A stretch of 64,000 nt of DNA, taken from assembly GCF_003610735.1 (NCBI RefSeq), contig NZ_RAQM01000011.1, forward strand, positions 95,512 to 159,511. The letters are read 5' to 3'. The notes under the pieces were generated by a model. It saw nothing but the letters and a program-made list of their open reading frames with translations, had not been told where the DNA came from and did no database searches. Positions 35,798 to 44,529 of this stretch are shown here, one piece after another (position 1 is the first letter of the stretch; every line of letters starts with the position of its first letter). The position numbers and the translations under genes were made by a program. This DNA comes from Tenacibaculum lutimaris. GTDB lineage: Bacteria > Bacteroidota > Bacteroidia > Flavobacteriales > Flavobacteriaceae.

Positions 35798-36892
35798 ATG
35801 CAAATAAAAGACGTCACCAACTATATTGAACAATTAGCACCGCTTTCATATGCCGAAGATTTTGATAACGTTGGTTTATTAATAGGTAATTACAGTACTG
35901 AAGTTACAGGAGTTTTAGTTACGTTAGACACTCTTGAAGAAACTGTAGACGAAGCAATTGCTAATAACTGTAATCTTATTGTAAGTTTTCATCCCATTGT
36001 ATTTAGCGGACTAAAAAAGATTAACGGCAACAATTATGTAGAACGCGTCGTATTAAAAGCTATTCAAAATAACATTGCTATTTATGCTACACATACTGCA
36101 TTAGACAATGTAAATAATGGTGTCTCAGCAAAAATGGGAGAAGTTTTAGGGTTAAAAAACATGAAAACACTTATTCCTAAAAAAGGAATCATCAAAAAAC
36201 TAACAACGTATGTTCCTTCTCAAAATGCTGACAATCTTCGTAACAAATTATTTGAAGCAGGTGCAGGAAACATTGGTAATTATGACAACTGTTCTTTTAA
36301 TGTAGAAGGGAAAGGAAGCTATAGAGGAAACGAAAGCTCTAACCCTACTATAGGTGAAAAAGGAGAACTCATGTTTGAAAAAGAAACCTGTATTACGGTT
36401 ACTTTCGATTCTTTTTCAGAAGGAAAAATACTTTCAGCTCTCTTTAAAAATCATCCGTATGAAGAAGTTGCCTATGAAGTTATAACCTTAGACAATCAAA
36501 ACCAACACGTAGGTATGGGTATGATTGGCGAACTTCCATCCGCAATGAAAGAAAAAGACTTTTTATTATTTGTAAAAGAAACATTTAAAACAGGCTGTGT
36601 TAGACATTCTGAATTACTTGACAAACCTATTAAAAAGGTAGCTGTATTAGGAGGTTCAGGAAGTTTTGCTATTAAAAACGCAATGCGAGCTGGTGCAGAT
36701 GCTTACATAAGTGCTGATTTTAAATACCATGAGTTTTTTAAAGCAGAAAAAAGCATCTTGCTGACTGATGTTGGTCATTATGAAAGCGAACAATTTACAA
36801 AAAATCTTTTAGTTGATTATCTTAGCAAAAAATTTAGTACTTTTGCAATTATTTTAAGCGAAAAGAGTACAAATCCAATATACTATATTTAA
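35798..36892 (+). CDS. Nif3-like dinuclear metal-centre protein (GTP cyclohydrolase 1 type 2 homologue)
   Basis: A 364-residue Nif3/YbgI family protein. Metal-binding residues appear in SFHPIVF and THTALDN at the N-terminal half and in the late TDVGHYESEQ. The central ~120 residues (about 125-245) are the PII-like insertion domain seen in the long Nif3 form. These proteins form hexameric toroids; their substrate is disputed. The stop is 3 bp before the next start, so they are co-transcribed. Confidence 0.9.
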   Translation: MQIKDVTNYIEQLAPLSYAEDFDNVGLLIGNYSTEVTGVLVTLDTLEETVDEAIANNCNLIVSFHPIVFSGLKKINGNNYVERVVLKAIQNNIAIYATHTALDNVNNGVSAKMGEVLGLKNMKTLIPKKGIIKKLTTYVPSQNADNLRNKLFEAGAGNIGNYDNCSFNVEGKGSYRGNESSNPTIGEKGELMFEKETCITVTFDSFSEGKILSALFKNHPYEEVAYEVITLDNQNQHVGMGMIGELPSAMKEKDFLLFVKETFKTGCVRHSELLDKPIKKVAVLGGSGSFAIKNAMRAGADAYISADFKYHEFFKAEKSILLTDVGHYESEQFTKNLLVDYLSKKFSTFAIILSEKSTNPIYYI

Positions 36893-36895
36893 CAG

Positions 36896-37666
36896 ATGGC
36901 AAAAAAAGAAGTAACGGTAGAAGAAAAATTAAGAGCGTTATATGATTTACAGTTAATCGATTCTAGAATTGACGAAATTAGAAACGTTCGCGGTGAATTA
37001 CCTTTAGAAGTTGAAGATTTAGAAGATGAAGTTGCCGGATTAAACAAGAGACTTTCTAATTTAGCTGAGGATGTTAAAAATTTAGAAACCGATATTAGCA
37101 ATAAAAAATTAGCTATTGACGAATCTAAAACATTAATTAAGAAGTACGAAGAACAACAAAAGAACGTTCGTAATAACCGTGAGTTTGATTCTTTAACTAA
37201 AGAAATTGAATATCAAGAATTAGAAATTCAATTATCAGAAAAAAGAATTAAAGAATTCAAAGCTAAAATCGTTCAAAAGAACGAGGTTATCGAGAATACT
37301 AAAGAGAAATTAACACAACAAGAAAACCATTTAACTCACAAAAAAGGTGAATTAGATGCTATCTTAAAAGAAACTGAAAAAGAAGAGCAGTTATTAAAGG
37401 AAAAATCAGAAGAGTTTTCTCAGTCTATCGACGATCACTTATTATCTGCTTATAAAAGAATTAGAACCAAAGTACGTAACGGATTGGCTGTTGTAGCTAT
37501 TGAGCGTGGTGCTGCTGGAGGTTCTTTCTTTACAATTCCACCACAGGTGCAGTTAGAAATTGCTAACCGTAAGAAAATTACCATTGACGAGCACAGTGGA
37601 CGTATCTTAGTTGATGCTGCTTTAGCACAAGAAGAAAAAGAAAAAATTGATAGTTTATTCGCTTAA
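36896..37666 (+). CDS. Zinc-ribbon/coiled-coil protein (CT398/DUF164 type) lacking zinc cysteines
   Basis: A 256-residue protein: an N-terminal antiparallel coiled coil (residues ~25-185) followed by a C-terminal ribbon domain. In the family the ribbon reads GxCGxCFxxIPPQ and later CExCGRILV; here the matching positions are AAGGSFFTIPPQ and IDEHSGRILVD, so all four cysteines are replaced. The fold is still recognisable. It is coupled to the Nif3-like gene, an association common in bacteria. Zinc binding is therefore unlikely. Confidence 0.85.
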   Translation: MAKKEVTVEEKLRALYDLQLIDSRIDEIRNVRGELPLEVEDLEDEVAGLNKRLSNLAEDVKNLETDISNKKLAIDESKTLIKKYEEQQKNVRNNREFDSLTKEIEYQELEIQLSEKRIKEFKAKIVQKNEVIENTKEKLTQQENHLTHKKGELDAILKETEKEEQLLKEKSEEFSQSIDDHLLSAYKRIRTKVRNGLAVVAIERGAAGGSFFTIPPQVQLEIANRKKITIDEHSGRILVDAALAQEEKEKIDSLFA

Positions 37667-37689
37667 TATTTTTTCTACAATATATTTTT

Positions 37690-37718
37690 AAGCCCTCTTT
37701 TTAAGAGGGCTTTTTTAT
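37690..37718 (+). terminator. Intrinsic terminator after the zinc-ribbon gene
   Basis: A 10-bp stem AAGCCCTCTT / AAGAGGGCTT with a short T loop and a T run. It closes the core region before array B. Confidence 0.92.
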
Positions 37719-37843
37719 TTATTATAGTACAAGTATGCTACATTAACTTTTTACCTAGTAATTTATTAGCCTAAACCTGTAAGTTCCTTTTTTTTACTAT
37801 ATTTAGGCTGCTAAATAAAAAAAGAACAAAATTGCTAAAACTT

Positions 37844-37909
37844 TATATATCCCATACTGTGTTCTCCGGATAAAACAACTAAATTTTGGCATATAACGAG
37901 TTGCCAGTA
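37844..37909 (+). repeat. Array leader repeat, copy B
   Basis: Matches 13543-13604: ATCCCAT, GGATAAAACAACTAAA and GGCATATAACGAGTTGCCA are shared. Upstream the two regions also share CTATATTT and AAATTGCTA at similar distances, but the promoter here is degenerate (TATATTTA, no TTTG). It ends in the first unit's GTTGCCAGTA. Confidence 0.7.
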
Positions 37910-37916
37910 ATTAAAA

Positions 37917-38510
37917 ATGAACTACGGAATTTACATAATAATCGGATTTATAATTGTTCCCCTTGGAATATTATTTGCCTATTACAAAGATTATAAACAG
38001 AATAAAATTGAATTTAAAAACTCAATAAAAACAGTTGGAAAAGGACTAATTAATGGCATTATTCTACTTGTTATAATCGGAGGTTTAAAAATGGCTTCCG
38101 AATTTATAATTCCATTTAACAAAGATCATGGAATTGAATTCAACTCAGAACGAGAAAAACTTGGAATCCCAACTGTCGCTTCTAATTGGAAAATTGACAA
38201 CCATTATTCTGGGCAATTTGAGACGCAATGGTGGAAACCGAACCCAAGAAATGGTCATTTTAAGAAAATCATAGAATACGGAATATTTAATATCAAACCT
38301 GAAACTGATTATTATCAAAACGAGAATATAAAGGGAACATTCGCTTGGTCTAAATATGATTTTGAAAAGAAAACAATTCAATACTTTCTGGGAAAACCTA
38401 ATGAAAAAGAAATCTCAGTAACTGAAAGTGGAAAATTAAAGTATGGAAAACCGACTATAATTGTAAATATCAATAAAGATGAATTTAATAATTATATAAC
38501 TGAAAAATAA
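37917..38510 (+). CDS. Hypothetical membrane-anchored protein (unit C6)
   Basis: A 197-residue protein with two N-terminal hydrophobic segments (about residues 3-22 and 44-62) and an extracytoplasmic or soluble part rich in aromatic residues (WKIDNHYSGQFETQWWKPNP, GTFAWSKYDFEKKTIQYF). I do not recognise a family. It is the single gene of unit C6, starting 8 bp after the unit's left 10-bp border. Confidence 0.65.
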   Translation: MNYGIYIIIGFIIVPLGILFAYYKDYKQNKIEFKNSIKTVGKGLINGIILLVIIGGLKMASEFIIPFNKDHGIEFNSEREKLGIPTVASNWKIDNHYSGQFETQWWKPNPRNGHFKKIIEYGIFNIKPETDYYQNENIKGTFAWSKYDFEKKTIQYFLGKPNEKEISVTESGKLKYGKPTIIVNINKDEFNNYITEK

Positions 38511-38511
38511 C

Positions 38512-38552
38512 TACTGGCAACAAAGTGTATAATTAATTGCGGCTGAATTTCC
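38512..38552 (+). repeat. Left half of split palindromic site E4
   Basis: TACTGGCAAC, then the arm GTGTATAATTAATTGC. The matching arm GCAAAAAATCATACAC (13 of 16 pairs) and the border GTTGGGCATA are at 62860-62890. Joined at the shared GAATTTCC the site would be 139 bp, the same as E1. Confidence 0.75.
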
Positions 38553-38565
38553 TCATCGGAAATTA

Positions 38566-38594
38566 AAAAACCCTTATTTATAAGGGGTTTAAGT
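38566..38594. terminator. Hairpin at the left end of the integrative element
   Basis: AAACCCTTAT / ATAAGGGGTTT around a TT apex with flanking A run; may insulate the element from the cassette transcript. Confidence 0.55.
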
Positions 38595-38600
38595 TAAAAA

Positions 38601-38623
38601 GGCAACAATAAGGCAACAAATAT
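38601..38623. repeat. Left-end GGCAACAA arm repeats
   Basis: Two GGCAACAA copies 11 bp apart (one helical turn). The 23-bp block is identical at 22 positions to 62669-62691 near the right end, in the same orientation. These are good candidates for integrase arm-type binding sites. Confidence 0.65.
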
Positions 38624-38690
38624 TTGATTATAAGAACTAACCAAAGGAAAGAAATAATAGATAAAATTAGGAACTTATTAAACGATAAAA

Positions 38691-38719
38691 ATAAAACCGT
38701 TCGTGTAGAACGGTTTTAT
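38691..38719. terminator. Intrinsic terminator after the DUF6266 gene
   Basis: A 12-bp stem ATAAAACCGTTC / GAACGGTTTTAT with a GTGTA loop, just downstream of the leftward DUF6266 gene. Confidence 0.85.
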
Positions 38720-38736
38720 TATTTAAACATCAACCG

Positions 38737-39378
38737 TTAATTAGCTGTTCCAGAGCCTAAATAAACGCTGTTTGACACGATACTACCATCTGCTGTAGTA
38801 AATGCCATAAAAAGCTCAACAGTATCTCCTGCATAGGTACTTGGAATTGTAATGATTTGAGATCCTACAGTTCTATCAGCACCATCAAGAATATACATTG
38901 ATTCTTTTTTACTTGGATTGTAAACTAAAATCATTGCTTTATCGGTTGCATTTGCATTACCTTCAGCAGAGTTATCATCCCAAGTAAATTCTACTTGTCC
39001 CGCAGTTGCTAAATCTGTTGCAGGGTTCAATGCTCCTGATAGATTACCTCTACTTAATAAAGCTAAAGAATAATCAACAGTAAAGTTTGGTGCAGCTCCT
39101 GTAATCGCATTATTCAATACATAAGACATTGCTGCATTAAACTCTGTTTTTTGCACCGCATAAGATTTATACCCTTTCTTGATAAAACCTAAATTCGGTT
39201 GAAGATACTCCAAAGTAACAGTAAACTTGTTTCTTTGGTTAACTTGTCCTTCTGTTCGTGGATTTGCCACACTTGAAGGTTTGATTCTCAAATAGTCAAT
39301 ACCTTTCCAAGTAGCACCAACTACATTTCCTACTTTACCTGATACACCGCCCAGGATTCCTTGTGAAATAACACCCAT
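38737..39378 (-). CDS. DUF6266 family protein
   Basis: A 213-residue protein beginning MGVISQGILGGVSGKVGNVVGATWKGIDYLR and followed by TEGQVNQRNKF, the characteristic opening of DUF6266, a family abundant in Bacteroidota genomes with no known function. The C-terminal half (VEFTWDDNSAEGNANATDKAMI, VELFMAFTTADGSIVSNS) looks like a beta-sandwich. It has no signal peptide. It is the left-most gene of the integrative element and has its own terminator. Confidence 0.8.
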   Translation of the reverse strand: MGVISQGILGGVSGKVGNVVGATWKGIDYLRIKPSSVANPRTEGQVNQRNKFTVTLEYLQPNLGFIKKGYKSYAVQKTEFNAAMSYVLNNAITGAAPNFTVDYSLALLSRGNLSGALNPATDLATAGQVEFTWDDNSAEGNANATDKAMILVYNPSKKESMYILDGADRTVGSQIITIPSTYAGDTVELFMAFTTADGSIVSNSVYLGSGTAN

Positions 39379-39466
39379 TGTATATAAAATTTAAAATTAA
39401 TACTTGTTCGAAGTTGGTACGGACTTGGTACGGTCTTTAACCAACACAAGTAATATATGGCAAATA

Positions 39467-39940
39467 CTATGCTAATCGATTGATTAGGTTTTTGTTGCCC
39501 TTTGTTGCCCGATTTTGCTTTTTAGAAAATAAACTTTGAATATATGACACCTTTAAATCTGCCATTTTTGAAATGACTTTTTGTAATTCTGCTTCTTTTC
39601 TGCTAATAGCTGAAACAATACTAATATGCTTCTGCAACTCTTTAGATTCATTTAGTAATGAAGTGTAGCCATCTTTAAGCGTGTTTCTACAATCATCTAT
39701 TGAAATGAACGGAATAACACTGCCTTTTAAATAATACGCATAGAAACCGCCTATTTGTAGCATCATCGATAAATGATAAAGGGTATGTTTTTCTTTTTCG
39801 GTTGGTGCAGTTACCACAAAGCAATTAGGACAGGGATTTATTAAAGGCTTTCCGCTGTTTTGCCCTTTGTTCAGAATAAAAAAATGAGGTTGCGAGTAGG
39901 TTCTTCCGATTTGGTGTGTTTTCAGTTCAAAAGTTGACAT
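39467..39940 (-). CDS. DUF6943-like hypothetical protein
   Basis: A 157-residue soluble protein with PHFFILNKGQNSGKPLINPCPNCFVV (a CxxC-containing block) and a helical C-terminus (SISRKEAELQKVISKMADLK). It resembles the DUF6943 proteins that accompany Bacteroidota mobile elements, though I am not certain of the number. The last codons overlap two tandem TTTGTTGCCC copies (39491-39510), inverted copies of the GGCAACAA motif found at both element ends. Confidence 0.6.
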   Translation of the reverse strand: MSTFELKTHQIGRTYSQPHFFILNKGQNSGKPLINPCPNCFVVTAPTEKEKHTLYHLSMMLQIGGFYAYYLKGSVIPFISIDDCRNTLKDGYTSLLNESKELQKHISIVSAISRKEAELQKVISKMADLKVSYIQSLFSKKQNRATKGNKNLINRLA

Positions 39941-40171
39941 AGCTATCCAATTTAAAATTGCTTCGCTACGCTTCGCACCATTAATTTTTTAAAAGAAAAA
40001 CAATAAAAAAAGAAAGCCGTATGTTCTTGTGGCGTGGATAAGGCTGTCAAGGTTTTTGGAAAAAATACTACCCTCTTTTTTTAATAATATTGGGGTGGAG
40101 ATTTTTTTCAAAACCCGTAGGGCGTGACCTTTATAGCCTTGCGCGTTGGCTGTGGTAGCCACATATATTTG

Positions 40172-40396
40172 CTACCTTTTTTTATTTATTTTTTGTTGTT
40201 CTAAAACATCTAATATGTCTTGTTTTTTGTAAAAAATTCTGTTGCCCATACGAATTGGATTTAAAATGCCGTGTTTATTCCAGGAATGTATTGTTACTAA
40301 ACTTATCCTTAAATAATCAGCTACTTCTTGTCTTGTTAGGATTTCATCATTTTGTTTTTTAGATAATTCTTTAAGGTAGTTTTCAATTTTAAACAT
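40172..40396 (-). CDS. Helix-turn-helix (excisionase-like) protein
   Basis: A 74-residue DNA-binding protein with the HTH_17/MerR-like pattern LTRQEVADYLRISLVTIHSWNKHGI and the wing RMGNRIFYKKQDILDVL. Such small proteins act as excisionases or element regulators in Bacteroidota integrative elements. It is shorter than usual: the N-terminal piece typical of the family (TIQITEVTIDEL) is encoded just upstream in another frame (40401-40469), suggesting a broken or re-initiated gene. Confidence 0.8.
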   Translation of the reverse strand: MFKIENYLKELSKKQNDEILTRQEVADYLRISLVTIHSWNKHGILNPIRMGNRIFYKKQDILDVLEQQKINKKR

Positions 40397-40400
40397 TAGT

Positions 40401-40469
40401 TTATCTGGCTACCGCATCTGCTAATTCATCTATTGTAACCTCTGTGATTTGGATTGTTTTTGTAATCAT
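40401..40469 (-). pseudogene. 22-codon N-terminal fragment of the HTH gene
   Basis: ATG at 40469-40467 reads MITKTIQITEVTIDELADAVAR then stops, 4 bp before the ATG of the HTH gene. IQIT-x-TT/DEL is the usual N-terminus of Bacteroidota HTH_17 regulators. Either a frameshift split the gene or a short leader peptide is translated. Confidence 0.5.
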
Positions 40470-41236
40470 CTTGTTTTCTTTTTAGTTAATTGATTTCCAC
40501 TTTTTGGGGCATAAACTCTTAAAAAAATAGGTTATCACCAATTTGAGCATTGGATGAAGCGGTTGTATGGGTAGCGTTTTAAATAGTTGTTTGATAAAAC
40601 AGCATTTAAACAAGCTACTTATACAGGACTTTTAGGCAATAGCTTTTTGTTTTTTTGAGGTACGAGAAAAAGCAATATGCTATGGCGTATTACTACATTT
40701 TATGAACCTATTTTTTTAAAACCGCTGACTTGGGTGGTGGGGAAAAGTGGTCTTTTATATTTGTTAACGAAATGAAACAAACAAAGACTTGAGGTAAGGA
40801 ATACTTGGACTTAACGATGGTTTTGTGCAGCTTGAATAAGGTAACGAATATGCATCATTTTAAGCTAAATTTTCATATGGCTATTGTTTCAGTTTAGTTC
40901 GGATTTTTATTGAAAGTTCGGGTGTGCGCGTGGGAAAAGCGGCTATTTTACATAATGGCGTTATAACTACAGCTTTGGTGATGCGGTGGGTGTAGCGGCT
41001 GCTATTATAACTACCCGTTATGTAAACATAGCTTTGGGTAGTTTTTGGTGTGAGGGATGGCAACAGCTCTTTGCTTTTTTATTGTACTACTTTTAAAATA
41101 TAATAGCAAATAAAATAAGCAATGTGCTGTGTGAGGGTTGGCAACCAAAAACTACAAGTGCGGTGGATAGCGGAACAAAACAAAAGACAGAGGATTTTGA
41201 GGTACGAAAAAACTGGGTTTTGGGTTGTGGGGACAA
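40470..41236. other. 767-bp region without a supported gene
   Basis: Only short spurious frames occur. The stretch has G-rich strand bias and loosely repeated segments: TTTTTTGAGGTACGAGAAAAA near 40650 and TTTTGAGGTACGAAAAAA near 41190; GTGTGAGGGATGGCAAC near 41050 and GTGTGAGGGTTGGCAAC near 41130. It resembles the degenerate spacer DNA found in Bacteroidota conjugative elements, and may be a remnant of a lost mobilisation region. No RNA gene was recognised. Confidence 0.45.
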
Positions 41237-43186
41237 TTACCAACTCATTCGTTGTAATCTAACTGCATTTAAAATTGCTAATAATGCTACTCCTACATCT
41301 GCAAATACTGCTTCCCACATCGTCGCTAAACCACCTGCTCCTAAAATCAGTACAATTACTTTGACACCAAATGCCAAAATAATATTTTGCCAAACGATTT
41401 TTCGTGTGGAACGACTTATTTTAATGGCTCTAACTACTTTTGAAGGTTGGTCGGTTTGAATGATAACGTCTGCTGTTTCAATAGCTACATCACTACCCAA
41501 ACCACCCATTGCAATTCCAACGTTACTTGCTGCTAAAACAGGCGCATCGTTTATACCATCCCCTATAAATGCTACTTTATTTTCAGGATTATTTTTTAAT
41601 ATTTCAACTTCGTTTAACTTATCTTCTGGAAGTAAATCACCTTTTGCATTTTCGATGTTCAACTCTTTAGCGACTTGTTGAGTAATGGAATCTTTGTCAC
41701 CGGAAAGCATCATAATATTTTTGATACCAACTTTTTGTAATTTGACAATTGTTTCTTTGGCATCTTCTTTTAATTCGTCTGCTATTACCACATAACCAGC
41801 AAACTTGTTATCTATTGCAACTAATACAATAGATTCTACAATATTTTCCGTTTCCGCTGGGACTTCTATATTATTAGCAATCATTAATGCTTTATTACCT
41901 ACTAAAACTGTTTTACTATTTACAATTCCTTTTAATCCTTTACCTGCAATTTCAGAAACGTCTTGAGCTTCAAAATCTTCTCCTTCTGATTTATACTCTA
42001 AAATTGCTTTAGCAATTGGATGCGTGGATTGTTCTTCCATCGCCATTAAATATTGCATAAATTCGGTTTCTTTCCAATCAATTGCTTTTACTTCTTTGAT
42101 TTTAAAAACACCTTTAGTTACGGTTCCTGTTTTGTCCATTACCAAAGTATTTATCTTGGTCATTGCATCTAAAAATGAAGCACCTTTAAATAAGATTCCA
42201 TTTTTTGAAGCTGCTCCCAATCCACCGAAATATCCTAATGGAATTGAAATCACTAACGCACAAGGACAAGATATTACCAAGAAAATTAATGCTCTGTATA
42301 ACCAATCTCTAAACACATAATCATCTACAAAAAAGTAAGGTATAAAAGTAACACCAATAGCTAAAAACACTACAATTGGTGTGTAGATACGAGCAAACTG
42401 TCTGATGAATAATTCTGTTTTAGATTTATGTGCTGTTGCATTTTGAACCAAGTCTAATATTCTCGCAATAGAACTGTCTTCAAACTTATTGGTTACCTCA
42501 ACTTCAATAACGCTTTCCAAATTAATACTACCCGCGTAAACCTTTGCTTCTTTTTGAATGGAATCTGGTTTGCTTTCTCCTGTTAACGCAGCTGTATTTA
42601 AAGATGCTTTTTCGGATAATAAAATGCCATCCAATGGAATTTTTTCACCTACACGAATTTGAATTTTCTCTCCAATATTGACAACTTCAGGCGAAACACT
42701 TTTATAATCTCCCTCACGAAATACATTGGCTTCTTTAGGTCTAACATCTAATAATGCTTTTATATTTCCTTTTGCACGATTTACAGCAGCACTTTGAAAT
42801 AATTCGCCTACTGCATAAAATAGCATAACCGCAACGCCTTCGGGATATTCACCTATTATAAATGCCCCAATAGTTGCTATAGACATTAAAAAGAACTCGG
42901 TAAAAACATCGCCTTTTATAAGATTTTTCCATCCTTCTTTTACAACAGGAAACCCTACAGGAAGATATGCAATACCATACCAAGCAATACGAATCCAATC
43001 CTTAAAGAAGGAAACATCAAAATAATCTAAACCTATACCAATGATAAGCATTGTAAAACTTATGATTGCAGGTACATAGGTTTTGAATGCACTACCATTA
43101 CCGTGGTTATGGCCATCGTCGTGACTGTGCTCGCCTTGTTGTTTTTTTGGTTCTAAGTCACGTAAGTTTATTTTTTTCTTTTTCAT
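41237..43186 (-). CDS. Zn/Cd-type P1B ATPase (CPC motif)
   Basis: A 649-residue metal-exporting P-type ATPase. A His-rich N-terminus (GEHSHDDGHNHGNG) replaces a classical HMA domain. The membrane metal site is SCPCALVISIPLGYFGG; then come the phosphorylated Asp in MDKTGTVTKG, the STHPIAK motif and the hinge GDGINDAPVL. The CPC motif together with the overall pattern fits Zn2+, Cd2+ and Pb2+ export (CadA/ZntA type). It is more AT-rich than the metal genes to its right, suggesting a separate origin. It starts 33 bp after the CDF gene. Confidence 0.9.
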   Translation of the reverse strand: MKKKKINLRDLEPKKQQGEHSHDDGHNHGNGSAFKTYVPAIISFTMLIIGIGLDYFDVSFFKDWIRIAWYGIAYLPVGFPVVKEGWKNLIKGDVFTEFFLMSIATIGAFIIGEYPEGVAVMLFYAVGELFQSAAVNRAKGNIKALLDVRPKEANVFREGDYKSVSPEVVNIGEKIQIRVGEKIPLDGILLSEKASLNTAALTGESKPDSIQKEAKVYAGSINLESVIEVEVTNKFEDSSIARILDLVQNATAHKSKTELFIRQFARIYTPIVVFLAIGVTFIPYFFVDDYVFRDWLYRALIFLVISCPCALVISIPLGYFGGLGAASKNGILFKGASFLDAMTKINTLVMDKTGTVTKGVFKIKEVKAIDWKETEFMQYLMAMEEQSTHPIAKAILEYKSEGEDFEAQDVSEIAGKGLKGIVNSKTVLVGNKALMIANNIEVPAETENIVESIVLVAIDNKFAGYVVIADELKEDAKETIVKLQKVGIKNIMMLSGDKDSITQQVAKELNIENAKGDLLPEDKLNEVEILKNNPENKVAFIGDGINDAPVLAASNVGIAMGGLGSDVAIETADVIIQTDQPSKVVRAIKISRSTRKIVWQNIILAFGVKVIVLILGAGGLATMWEAVFADVGVALLAILNAVRLQRMSW

Positions 43187-43219
43187 ATGTTCAAATCAAG
43201 TTTGATATCATTTTAAAAA

Positions 43220-44017
43220 CTACTTCGATAATTTCAATATTCTCAATGCACCGCGCATTACAAAAGTGAAAACGATGCCGCCAATCACTAAATCGGGCCA
43301 TTTACTATTCAGAAAATAAACCAGCACCCCAGCTACTATAACACCACCATTAACAATAATATCATTGGATGTAAAAATGGCACTTGCCTGCATATGAGCC
43401 TCTTGACTCTTTGCCTTGTTGATGAGCCAGAGCGATATCAAATTACCTGCCAATGCGAAAATTGAAACGATAATCATCCATTGAAACAAGGGTGTTTCGG
43501 TATTGCTAAAAAACCTTCTCAAGACCTCTGCAAACCCAAGTGTTGCCAATGCCATCTGAAAGTATCCGCTGTATTTCGCAACCTTCTTTTTTCTTGAAAT
43601 GGCACCGCCTACCGCAAATAGGCTTAATGCATATACGATGGAATCTGCCAGCATATCTAATGAGTCTGCCACAAGACCCATCGAAGAAGAAATCCAACCG
43701 GTGGTCATTTCGATAACGAAAAAGCCAAAGTTGATGCCCAAGACCCACCATAGGATTCTTTTTTGTTTGGATTGGTCTTCCATTACGGGTGGTTCGGCTT
43801 CTGTGGTTCCTTCTAAGGAATCCCCAAGTTTTAAGCTGGCTATAGACGTTTTTATCGCCTTGACGTCGTCCACGTGATATACTTCCAATTTTCTGTTTGG
43901 AATATCAAAATCCAAGTGTTTTACTTGAGCATAAGACTCTAACTTCATCCGAATCATCTGCTCTTCTGAAGGGCAGTCCATTTTAGTTATTATAAAAGTG
44001 CTTTTTTTCAAAATCAA
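43220..44017 (-). CDS. CDF family metal transporter with N-terminal HMA-like domain
   Basis: A 265-residue cation diffusion facilitator exporting Zn2+ or related ions by proton antiport. The N-terminal ~70 residues form an HMA-like domain with a single cysteine (TKMDCPSEEQMIRMKL). The membrane domain has the metal-site helices VADSLDMLADSIVYALSL and FTSNDIIVNGGVI, the usual paired Asp/His positions being Asp/Asp and Asn/Asp here. It lacks the C-terminal cytoplasmic domain of most CDF proteins. Its neighbours are a Fur-type regulator and a P1B ATPase. Confidence 0.85.
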   Translation of the reverse strand: MILKKSTFIITKMDCPSEEQMIRMKLESYAQVKHLDFDIPNRKLEVYHVDDVKAIKTSIASLKLGDSLEGTTEAEPPVMEDQSKQKRILWWVLGINFGFFVIEMTTGWISSSMGLVADSLDMLADSIVYALSLFAVGGAISRKKKVAKYSGYFQMALATLGFAEVLRRFFSNTETPLFQWMIIVSIFALAGNLISLWLINKAKSQEAHMQASAIFTSNDIIVNGGVIVAGVLVYFLNSKWPDLVIGGIVFTFVMRGALRILKLSK

Positions 44018-44038
44018 TCTAATTTGTTCGTTTGTTTA

Positions 44039-44479
44039 TTAAAGTAAATTACTGCTGCATTTTTCGCATATTCCCTTTAATATCAGGTTCACATTTCTCA
44101 CTTCATAATCGTCTGGCAAGCTTTCTTTCGATATCTTATTCGGTAAACAGATTGTTCTTCTGCAATCGGTACAATGAAAATGCAGATGTAAATCTATACC
44201 GTATTTATTTTTGGCGTTTTCATCAGAAATAGCATATTTTGCCACTCCGACCCCATCATTAATCTGATGAATCAGCCCTTTATCCTCGAAAATCTTGAGA
44301 TTTCGATAAAATGTCGTTCTGTTTGCTGTTTTATTGGTTTCGCTCTTTTGAACAAAAGCCTTTTTCAAATCGGAAAAGGACACGGCACTTTGCTTCCTTT
44401 TCAGGAACTTGTATATCTTCAACCTCATTTGAGTAGGTCGAATACCGTGATTTAATAGTATCTTTTCCGTTTTAGTCAT
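44039..44479 (-). CDS. Fur/Zur family metalloregulator
   Basis: A 146-residue Fur-type repressor: winged-helix domain (GIRPTQMRLKIYKFLK, NRTTFYRNLKIFEDKGLI), then a metal-binding domain with LHLHFHCTDCRRTICL and GICEKCSSNLL, giving two CxxC pairs for a structural zinc and His/Asp residues for the sensor site. Its place next to zinc exporters suggests it senses zinc, but an iron or peroxide role cannot be excluded. It is a paralogue of the regulator at 47462. Confidence 0.88.
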   Translation of the reverse strand: MTKTEKILLNHGIRPTQMRLKIYKFLKRKQSAVSFSDLKKAFVQKSETNKTANRTTFYRNLKIFEDKGLIHQINDGVGVAKYAISDENAKNKYGIDLHLHFHCTDCRRTICLPNKISKESLPDDYEVRNVNLILKGICEKCSSNLL

Positions 44480-44529
44480 TGCAATATTAATTCAAAAGCA
44501 AACCCTTTTTTCAAAACATATATTTGATG

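Larger units (their letters stand above)
37900..38552 (+). mobile_element. Cassette-like array B, left part (unit C6)
   Basis: Unit C6 begins with GTTGCCAGTA (37900-37909) and ends with its exact reverse complement TACTGGCAAC (38512-38521). It holds one gene. The palindrome that should follow is present only as a left arm; the right arm is at 62860-62890 beyond the integrative element. Confidence 0.65.

Noticed and set aside
40881..41063. 60-codon frame in the gene-poor stretch
   Set aside because: Unusual composition, no start context, no recognisable motif and no conserved neighbour coupling; most likely chance.
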